Source: Caloranaerobacter sp050286925 (GTDB lineage Bacteria > Bacillota > Clostridia > Tissierellales > Thermohalobacteraceae). From it: a stretch of DNA of 28,577 nucleotides. Below the pieces are notes generated by a model. That model ran no database searches and was not told where the DNA came from. It saw only the letters and a program-made list of their open reading frames with translations. Positions 23,749 through 28,577 of the stretch are shown in pieces. The stretch's first letter is position 1; every line of letters begins with the position of its first letter. The stretch spans positions 1 to 28,577 of the forward strand of contig NZ_JBFWFX010000019.1 of the NCBI RefSeq assembly GCF_050286925.1, in the 5' to 3' direction. The translations under genes were made by a program, and so were the position numbers.

Positions 23749-24129
23749 TTAATAATATTTTTTGTTATTCAAACATTCTTGTACGATATCTAATGTTTCA
23801 CCAAATCTTTGAAAGTGGACAATTTCTCTTTCTCTTAAAAATCTTAAAGCGTCTTTGACACCAGGATCGTCGCAAATATTGATTAGATATTCATAGGTTG
23901 CCCTAGCTTTTTGCTCAGATGCCATATCTTCATGAAGATTTGCTATAGGATCATCTTTAGACTGTATAAATGTAGCAGTCCAAGCATATCCTGATGCATC
24001 ATGAGGGAAAGGGCTTTTACCATGATTTACATAGTGTGCTTCAAGTGGAGTACCTTTTATGTTTTTTATAGGAACGTCTTTTATAAGTTTCCATACGATA
24101 GTTCCTATAATTTCCCAATGTGCAAACTC
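23749..24129 (-). pseudogene. cotJC: 3' part of cotJC (spore-coat manganese-catalase-like), interrupted
   Basis: 126 codons without a start codon. Read on the minus strand they give EFAHWEIIGTIVWKLIKD, then EAHYVNHGKSPFPHDASGYA, SEQKARATYEYLI, DDPGVKDALRFLREREIVH and a KKYY end: the C-terminal two thirds of CotJC, a ferritin-like di-manganese catalase of the spore coat (about 190 residues in B. subtilis). In CotJC the text before EFAH is DIGTE; here GAG is preceded by an in-frame TAA and unrelated DNA, and a serine recombinase gene starts its run 38 bp away. The remainder of the gene should be on the far side of the inserted element, beyond this window. The kept half contains catalytic-type Glu and His residues. 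Whether the gene is dead or restored by excision is open. Confidence 0.88.
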
Positions 24130-24167
24130 TTAAGAACCATCATGTTATCAGTGATAAACACAAAAAA
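24125..24167. other. Attachment-site junction of the integrated element
   Basis: Homology to cotJC stops at about 24129. On the minus strand the junction reads GATGGTTCTTAAGAGTTTGC; a native gene would be expected to read like GGTACTGAAGAG here, so the crossover lies within or next to GGTTCTTAAGAG. The element side holds a 13-bp palindrome TTATCAGTGATAA (24145-24157), like the arm repeats of serine-recombinase attP sites. The exact core cannot be set without the other end. Confidence 0.65.
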
Positions 24168-25721
24168 TTATTCAGGTAATTTAGGATATAAATCTAAAGT
24201 AAAATCATCTATTTTACCACTCCAACGCCCACCTTCTTTTTTTATATAAATTACTTTGTCTATTACTTCTTTAAGCAGTTCGTTTTTTTCTTTAGGAGAT
24301 TCTAAATTCCAATACAATTCGATTACTTTCTCAATTTTAGGTATTAAAATTTTCTTGTTTTTTTCTGTAATATAAATATTATTTAGTTTTTCTTCTAATT
24401 CTTTTTTATTAGTTTTAACAGTATTAATCTTGTCATTTATAATTTTTGACCTTTCCAAGAACGTTTCAACAGAATATACTCCTTGTTCTAATAAATCATG
24501 TAAACTATTAGACTGTTTTTTTAAAGTTTCTAATTCTTTATTGAGATTTTCTATAGATTTTTTTATTATATCTATTTCTAGATTGTTTTCTTGTTCTCTT
24601 TCTTTAGAATTTAAGTCTAGCTTATAGTTATTTAACCATAATTCTAACGTTTTGAGTAATTTTTTTTCAACTAAATATAAATGAGAACTTACATTCGGGC
24701 AAGTAGGGCCAACACACATTAGAGTATCAGGATAATTTTTATGAGGTCTACGGTTCATTTTTCTACCACATATGCCACAGACAATTAATCCAGCAAGTGG
24801 ATTTTTAGTAACATATCTAGTTGGAATTGGAAGAGCTGAATTTTCTGACAAATATTTTTGTGCAAGATTAAATGTATCATCATCAATTATTGCTTCATGT
24901 AAACCATCAACTAATATCCAATCTTTTTTATTAGCACGTGGACGTTTTTTTATTATTTCGCCATTTATTACTTGCTTTATTTGAGGGCGAGAATTCCAAC
25001 GAATTTTACCTATGTAGACAGGGTTAGATAGTATACCTCTGATTGTAGAAGTAGTCCAATCTCCACCTTTTCTGGTAGGAATTTTCATCTCGTTTAATTT
25101 ACGAGCTATGATAGATACACCAATTCTGTTAGGTTTTGTATACCAATCATATATCAATTTAACTATTTTTGCTTCATCGGGTAGTATTTCTAATGTATAA
25201 CCTTTCTGGTTCTCCAATCTTTTTCTTTTATATCCATAAGGGGCTATATTCCCTAAATATTTTCCTTCTTTAACTGATTCTAATCTACCTCTTTGTAATC
25301 TCCTATTGATTGTTTTATATTCACGTCTTGACATAAAAAGACCAAATTCAAAATATTCTTCGTCAAACTCATTACTAGGGTCATATATTTTCATAGGTGT
25401 AATAATCTTGGTGTTAGTATATTTGAACGCTTGTGCGACTATGCCTTGGTCAATAGTATCTCCACGTGCTAAACGTTCTACTTCTACTACAAATACACCT
25501 TCCCACATACCGTTTTCTATATCAGTTAGCAGCTGTTGCATAACAGGTCTAGCTGATATAGTTTCTCCGGATACAATTTCTCTATAGATTTTAGTAATAT
25601 TTAATCCCATTTTTTTTGCCAATTCAAACAAAATTTTTTCATGCCTTTTTAAAGTTTCACCTTCTCCTCGAGCTTCTGCTTCTATATCGGCTCTTGACTT
25701 TCTTAAATACATACAATACAA
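24168..25721 (-). CDS. Large serine recombinase (phage/element integrase)
   Basis: A 517-residue site-specific recombinase of the resolvase/invertase superfamily. The N-terminal catalytic domain (about 1-145) has the nucleophile S9 in YLRKSR and the VERLAR helix (81-86); a Recombinase domain (about 160-270, GNIAPYGYKRKR, WTTSTIRGILSNPVYIGKIRWN) follows; a zinc ribbon has C315, C318, C336 and C341; and a coiled coil (about 378-447) ends in a small C-terminal region. The start is TTG at 25721, seven bases after AGGAGG; the ATG at 25712 is too far. It overlaps nothing but sits 1 bp after the ImmA-like gene. It lies directly beside the cotJC junction, as integrases usually lie beside an att site, and should integrate and excise the element. 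Confidence 0.95.
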   Translation of the reverse strand: MYCMYLRKSRADIEAEARGEGETLKRHEKILFELAKKMGLNITKIYREIVSGETISARPVMQQLLTDIENGMWEGVFVVEVERLARGDTIDQGIVAQAFKYTNTKIITPMKIYDPSNEFDEEYFEFGLFMSRREYKTINRRLQRGRLESVKEGKYLGNIAPYGYKRKRLENQKGYTLEILPDEAKIVKLIYDWYTKPNRIGVSIIARKLNEMKIPTRKGGDWTTSTIRGILSNPVYIGKIRWNSRPQIKQVINGEIIKKRPRANKKDWILVDGLHEAIIDDDTFNLAQKYLSENSALPIPTRYVTKNPLAGLIVCGICGRKMNRRPHKNYPDTLMCVGPTCPNVSSHLYLVEKKLLKTLELWLNNYKLDLNSKEREQENNLEIDIIKKSIENLNKELETLKKQSNSLHDLLEQGVYSVETFLERSKIINDKINTVKTNKKELEEKLNNIYITEKNKKILIPKIEKVIELYWNLESPKEKNELLKEVIDKVIYIKKEGGRWSGKIDDFTLDLYPKLPE

Positions 25722-25722
25722 T

Positions 25723-26160
25723 TTAAAGCCTCCTTCCGAATTTTAATTTTATCAATTCTTCAGTAACTCCTAAATAACAAGCTAGTTGTTGTATTGTTGT
25801 ACCTTCACATATTTTAATGTCATCAGGAATCAAAAGTTCGGCAGCAAATTTATTTGCTTCAATTTCAATTTTATCTTTAACTAGGAGATGATTATCATTA
25901 TAATAACTTGTTGATAAATTAGTATGTAATATTAAATGACCTAGCTCATGGGCGATAACTATTTTTTCTTCCTCTATAGTTAAGTTATTTGATATAAAAA
26001 TAAATTCATTATTAAATATATCTCTAAAAAACCTCCCTTTTTCTCCAGATGGAAGTTCTTTTTTAATTAACATAATTTCTAATGCATCTAATAATTCATA
26101 TACATTTCTGGTTTGATACAATTCTATTAGCCCATTTACAATATCTTTTATCCAAGTCAT
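25723..26160 (-). CDS. ImmA/IrrE-family metallopeptidase
   Basis: A protein of about 145 residues with the zinc-peptidase motif HELGH (in KIVIAHELGHLILH) and a downstream Glu (EIEANKFAAELLIP) that completes the metal site, the pattern of ImmA/IrrE (PF06114). In ICEBs1 and phages such proteases cleave the neighbouring ImmR-type repressor to trigger induction and excision; the neighbour here is such a repressor. The C terminus (IQQLACYLGVTEELIKLKFG) is HTH-like. GAGGTGAT precedes two ATGs; 26160 has the spacing seen in nearby genes and is preferred over 26163. It lies 21 bp after the repressor gene and 1 bp before the recombinase start, in one operon. Confidence 0.9.
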   Translation of the reverse strand: MTWIKDIVNGLIELYQTRNVYELLDALEIMLIKKELPSGEKGRFFRDIFNNEFIFISNNLTIEEEKIVIAHELGHLILHTNLSTSYYNDNHLLVKDKIEIEANKFAAELLIPDDIKICEGTTIQQLACYLGVTEELIKLKFGRRL

Positions 26161-26181
26161 CATATCACCTCGCAAGATATT

Positions 26182-26820
26182 TTATTGCCGTCTTTTTTTC
26201 TTTTCCAGTGATAATTTCATGGCTAGCAACATATCATTTGCGAGTTCCATAATTTCTTCTTCTGACATATTATTCAAATCATATCCTCCATAAGCCATTA
26301 GAACAGGTTGTTGTAGAATGAATTTAAGAGCTTCTTCAGGAGTATCAAGTTTTAAGGATTCAATAAACTTTGCTTGTTTTTCATCTAGTAATATACTTAC
26401 ATGTACTCCTAGTGCATTGGCTATTTGTTTTAAAGAATCTAAACTAGGGTTATATCTGTCGCGTTCTAAATCTGCTAAATAAGAACGCGATAAATTGCTT
26501 TTTTCAGCTAATTCTTTTTGAGTTAATCCTTTTTCTTTTCTTAATTTTTTAATCCTTTTTCCTATTTCTGTATTATTTTCTGAATGTATTTTATTTTTTT
26601 GTGTCGCTAATTTCGATTCGCTCATTTCGTCAAAAAATTCATTTATCGATACACCTAAAGCTTCTGCTAACTTTTCGAGAGTTCTAGTGTTAGGATTAGC
26701 ATTTTTACCGGTAAGAATGTCATGTAATGTTGAATGTGCAATACCTGCTTTTTTAGCCAATCTGTATTTACTCCAACCTTTTTTCTCTAATATTTTTATA
26801 ATTCTATTTCTATTAAACAT
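26182..26820 (-). CDS. Double-HTH XRE-family repressor (phage immunity type)
   Basis: A 212-residue repressor with two XRE helix-turn-helix domains in tandem: the first at about 5-60 (WSKYRLAKKAGIAHSTLHDI, TLEKLAEALGVSINEFF), the second at about 70-130 (LTQKELAEKSNLSRSYLADL, DSLKQIANALGVHVSILL). A helical tail (about 140-212, TPEEALKFILQQPVLMAYGG, EEEIMELANDMLLAMKLSLEKK) probably mediates oligomerisation. It is divergent from a small Cro-like gene across a 225-bp region with several ATTTCGTT sites, so it should repress the lytic side and be inactivated through the adjacent ImmA-like protease (inference by ImmR/ImmA analogy). ATG with GAGGTGAT. Confidence 0.92.
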   Translation of the reverse strand: MFNRNRIIKILEKKGWSKYRLAKKAGIAHSTLHDILTGKNANPNTRTLEKLAEALGVSINEFFDEMSESKLATQKNKIHSENNTEIGKRIKKLRKEKGLTQKELAEKSNLSRSYLADLERDRYNPSLDSLKQIANALGVHVSILLDEKQAKFIESLKLDTPEEALKFILQQPVLMAYGGYDLNNMSEEEIMELANDMLLAMKLSLEKKKRRQ

Positions 26821-26850
26821 AAAATCACCTCATATATCTTGTTATAACAT

Positions 26851-26890
26851 ATTTCGTTATATCTATATATTAATTAAAATATTTCGTTAT
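26851..26890. promoter_or_regulatory. Operator half-sites near the repressor promoter
   Basis: ATTTCGTTAT occurs at 26851-26860 and again at 26881-26890. The second lies in the repressor promoter next to its -35 box; the first lies downstream of the -10. They match the arms of the palindrome at 27004-27019 and suggest autoregulation. Confidence 0.6.
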
Positions 26891-26895
26891 GTCAA
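26867..26895 (-). promoter_or_regulatory. Repressor (leftward) promoter
   Basis: On the minus strand TTGACA (26895-26890), exactly 17 bp, TAATAT (26872-26867). It drives the repressor, ImmA-like and recombinase genes. Confidence 0.75.
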
Positions 26896-26951
26896 GAAAA
26901 CAAAAGGAAAACAAAGCAAATGAGATATATTCTTATTTAATATGTTTTTAA

Positions 26952-26983
26952 AACGAAATATCACTATTGAAATTATTTCGTTA
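26952..26983. promoter_or_regulatory. Operator half-sites near the rightward promoter
   Basis: AACGAAATAT (26952-26961) lies just upstream of the rightward -35 box, and ATTTCGTTA (26975-26983) lies in its spacer. Both match the arms of the full palindrome at 27004-27019. Confidence 0.6.
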
Positions 26984-26996
26984 CACAATATATAAT
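26967..26996 (+). promoter_or_regulatory. Rightward early promoter
   Basis: TTGAAA (26967-26972), 18 bp, perfect TATAAT (26991-26996). It fires towards the Cro-like gene; an operator half-site lies in the spacer and the full palindrome starts 8 bp after the -10 box. Confidence 0.78.
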
Positions 26997-27003
26997 ATAC
27001 TCA

Positions 27004-27019
27004 AACGAAATATTTCGTT
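27004..27019. promoter_or_regulatory. Perfect phage operator palindrome
   Basis: AACGAAATATTTCGTT is a perfect 16-bp palindrome at the expected transcription start of the rightward promoter. Four further copies of its ATTTCGTT arm are spread over 26851-26983, so the switch region holds one full and several half or degenerate sites. Confidence 0.75.
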
Positions 27020-27045
27020 AAAAAAACATAAAGGGGGATAAATAT

Positions 27046-27243
27046 ATGACTGTAGGAGATAACATAAGAAGAATTGCACAAGAGAAAAACATTTCATTTT
27101 ATAGAATTTGCAAAAAAGCAAGAATTTCTAGTTCTTATATGAGTGAGTTAGTTAATAACAAAAGAAATAATCCTTCTCTTATAGTTTTGAAAAAAATTTC
27201 TGATGCATTAGAAGTTCCGATTGAAGAGTTAATTAAAAGTTAA
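27046..27243 (+). CDS. Small XRE-family Cro-like DNA-binding protein
   Basis: A 65-residue single-domain HTH protein: VGDNIRRIAQEKNISFYRIC, then KARISSSYMSELVNNKRNNP and LIVLKKISDALEVPIEELI, a complete XRE fold with nothing else. It is the first rightward gene, divergent from the double-HTH repressor, the position of cro in lambdoid switches. It probably competes for the ATTTCGTT operators. ATG with AAAGGGGGA. Confidence 0.9.
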   Translation: MTVGDNIRRIAQEKNISFYRICKKARISSSYMSELVNNKRNNPSLIVLKKISDALEVPIEELIKS

Positions 27244-27311
27244 AAAGTTAATAGGAAATCAGAATAGGACAAATTTTTTACCGCATAGGATTTAGTGAGG
27301 GGGTGTAAATA

Positions 27312-27467
27312 ATGATAGTTGCTGAATACAAATTAGGCAATACAACAATAAGAATACACGATGATGCTTATAAAGATAAAACAAAAGAAGATATAGAGAG
27401 AATTATAAAGAGAATTGAAGAGATAGGTAGGCGAGGAATTAGAGTTGAAGCAATGCAAAGAACATAA
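27312..27467 (+). CDS. Small conserved-type phage protein
   Basis: A 51-residue protein starting MIVAEYKLGNTTIRIHDD and ending in a charged helix (KEDIERIIKRIEEIGRRGIR). It has a good GAGGGGGTG site at the right distance before the ATG, and lies between the Cro-like and antirepressor-like genes. Short proteins of this kind are frequent in the early region of clostridial phages, but I cannot assign a function. Coding quality (site, codon pattern, position) is convincing despite the length. Confidence 0.75.
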   Translation: MIVAEYKLGNTTIRIHDDAYKDKTKEDIERIIKRIEEIGRRGIRVEAMQRT

Positions 27468-27492
27468 GATAAGTTTTATTACAAATTTAATT

Positions 27493-27508
27493 TAGGGTGG
27501 ACAAGCAT
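27493..27508 (+). repeat. 16-bp direct repeat, copy 1
   Basis: TAGGGTGGACAAGCAT occurs here, 28 bp before the antirepressor-like gene, and again exactly at 28281-28296 before the next gene. Both copies follow a stop codon closely and precede a ribosome binding site. Confidence 0.8.
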
Positions 27509-27535
27509 AATAAATTCGACAAAGGGGGTTTTAGA

Positions 27536-28276
27536 ATGAATGATTTAGTTATTATTGAACACAACAACCAAAGAGTCTTAACTACTAAACAATTAGCTGA
27601 AGCATATGAAACAGACATAAATAATATTAAAGTTAATTTCTCTAGAAATGGAGACAGATTTGAAGAAGGTAAACATTATTTCGTGTTAAGAGGTAATGCA
27701 TTAAAAGAATTTAAAGACAGGGTTACTGATAGTAACATTGTTGGGAGAAATGCAAATCAGCTTTATTTATGGACAGAAAGAGGAGCATTAAGACATGCAA
27801 AAATACTTGATACTGATAAAGCATGGGAAGTTTATGAAAAGCTAGAAGAAACATATTTCAGAGCAAAGCAGATGACACAAACTTTTAAAGAATTGAGCCC
27901 ACAATTACAAGTACTTATAAATTTAGAACTAAAGCAGAAGAAACTAGAAGAAGAAATTGCAAGTGCAAAAGCTGAATTAGATACAGTTAAGCACAGAATA
28001 GATAACATAGACAATGTAAATCTAATAGGTGATTTAAGGCAAAGATTAAATGCTATGGTAAGAAAATACGCTAGAGAAAAAGGTATTAATTACGGTAAGG
28101 CTTGGAGCGAATTCAAGAAAGCATTTAATACAGCATATCATACTAATTTAGAACTATGCATGACATATACAAAGAAGAAACATGGATTAAAGGATATAAC
28201 AATACCACAATATTTAAGCATTGAAAGTCTTTTAGAAGATGCAATAAGAGTAGCAGACAAGATGCTTAATAGTTAA
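27536..28276 (+). CDS. ORF6N/ORF6C-domain phage antirepressor-like protein
   Basis: A 246-residue phage protein. The N-terminal ORF6N domain (about 1-95; LVIIEHNNQRVLTTKQLAEA, NFSRNGDRFEEGKHYFVLRG, LYLWTERGALRHAKIL) is a KilA-N/Bro-type DNA-binding module; a coiled coil (about 115-165, LELKQKKLEEEIASAKAELD) links to a C-terminal ORF6C-like domain (about 165-246, DLRQRLNAMVRKYAREKGIN, NTAYHTNLELCM). Such proteins are called antirepressors, though few have been tested. The start is ATG 27536 after AAAGGGGGT; the GTG-start frame at 27497 lies in the 16-bp repeat and lacks a site. It sits in the early operon after the Cro-like gene. Confidence 0.88.
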   Translation: MNDLVIIEHNNQRVLTTKQLAEAYETDINNIKVNFSRNGDRFEEGKHYFVLRGNALKEFKDRVTDSNIVGRNANQLYLWTERGALRHAKILDTDKAWEVYEKLEETYFRAKQMTQTFKELSPQLQVLINLELKQKKLEEEIASAKAELDTVKHRIDNIDNVNLIGDLRQRLNAMVRKYAREKGINYGKAWSEFKKAFNTAYHTNLELCMTYTKKKHGLKDITIPQYLSIESLLEDAIRVADKMLNS

Positions 28277-28280
28277 ATAA

Positions 28281-28296
28281 TAGGGTGGACAAGCAT
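28281..28296 (+). repeat. 16-bp direct repeat, copy 2
   Basis: Exact second copy of TAGGGTGGACAAGCAT, 4 bp after the stop codon of the ORF6N/ORF6C gene and 18 bp before the next ATG. Confidence 0.8.
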
Positions 28297-28314
28297 TTAG
28301 AAGGAGGTTTAAAG

Positions 28315-28475
28315 ATGACAATAGAGCTTGTTATGAGAATGTATAAAAAGGTACCATTACGGTGTGTGCAGATGGAGAACCATTAATAACTATGAAAGAG
28401 GATGCAGTAGTAGATAAAAGATTACCTCAATATTACCAAAAAGTAATAGAGAATTGCAGAGAGGAGGTGAAATAG
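28315..28475 (+). pseudogene. Small phage gene with an apparent one-base frameshift
   Basis: The ATG at 28315 has a strong AAGGAGG site, but the frame stops after 23 codons (TAA at 28384-28386). From the AAAAAGG run near 28338-28345 the neighbouring frame is open, reads GTITVCADGEPLITMKEDAV, then DKRLPQYYQKVIENCREEVK, and ends with TAG at 28473-28475, directly before the next ATG. A single missing base in the A-run would join both parts into a protein of about 53 residues. It may be a mutation, a sequencing error in the homopolymer, or slippage. Family not recognised. Confidence 0.65.
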
Positions 28476-28577
28476 ATGGATAAAACATATTTATTAGCAA
28501 CGTTACCTGAAAGGATTGAAGAAATTGAAGAATTGATTGCCGAACTTGAAAAGAGAGTGGCTGAACTGGAGCGACAA
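28476..28577 (+). CDS. Small coiled-coil phage protein, cut by window end
   Basis: Starts MDKTYLLATLPERIEEIEEL and continues as a strongly charged heptad-like helix (LEKRVAELERQ) to the end of the window with no stop, so the 3' end is missing. The ATG follows the previous stop directly (TAGATG), with GAGAGGAGGTG upstream at good distance. Function unknown; likely a short coiled-coil protein of the early phage region. Confidence 0.65.
   Translation, partial: MDKTYLLATLPERIEEIEELIAELEKRVAELERQ

Noticed and set aside
22040..28577. Self-targeting by the CRISPR array against the prophage in the window
   Set aside because: By eye no spacer matches the visible element sequence on either strand; a computed search is needed for the part beyond the window.

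Overview
The window is a low-GC chromosomal segment of an anaerobic, endospore-forming Firmicute of clostridial type. Evidence: an alpha/beta-type small acid-soluble spore protein, the C-terminal part of a CotJC-type spore-coat catalase, strong GGAGG ribosome binding sites, very AT-rich intergenic DNA, and a CRISPR repeat almost identical (from memory) to the type I-B repeat of Clostridioides difficile. Species cannot be named from the sequence alone.

Layout. 1-7861 is core chromosome: a secreted GH13 alpha-amylase with a CBM20 starch-binding domain (minus strand, two cre/LacI-type operators below its promoter); a CrcB fluoride exporter with a DUF190 partner; a ferritin; an SASP; then a metal-homeostasis cluster with an MntP-like Mn exporter, a divergent DtxR/MntR-family regulator, and feoA plus a FeoB that is split into separate GTPase and membrane genes. 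Two DtxR-like iron boxes overlap the feoA promoter.

8266-20145 is a complete type I-B CRISPR-Cas locus on the plus strand: WYL regulator, cas6, cas8 (CXXC-CXXC type), cas7, cas5, cas3, cas4, cas1, cas2, a ~310 bp leader, and an array of 38 full 29-bp repeats plus one truncated terminal repeat. A small terminator-like hairpin separates the interference genes from cas4-cas1-cas2. Copies of a ~118 bp two-hairpin dispersed repeat lie before the regulator, between cas2 and the array, and (inverted) after the array; a rearranged copy at 1-137 shows the family is not restricted to CRISPR.

20146-23735 holds a decayed small secreted-protein gene, a small membrane-anchored hypothetical protein (whose DNA contains a CRISPR-repeat-like stretch), a flavin-reductase-like protein, and a chemoreceptor with an unusual C-terminal Cache-like domain.

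23749-28577 is the most striking part. A cotJC gene is present only as its last 126 codons; right at the break an element starts with a large serine recombinase, followed by an ImmA/IrrE peptidase, a double-HTH repressor, a divergent Cro-like protein with a phage-type operator/promoter switch, and early phage genes (ORF6N/ORF6C antirepressor-like, small conserved proteins). The element runs off the window end. This looks like a prophage or skin-like intervening element inside a sporulation gene; whether it is excised during sporulation to rebuild cotJC is a testable inference.
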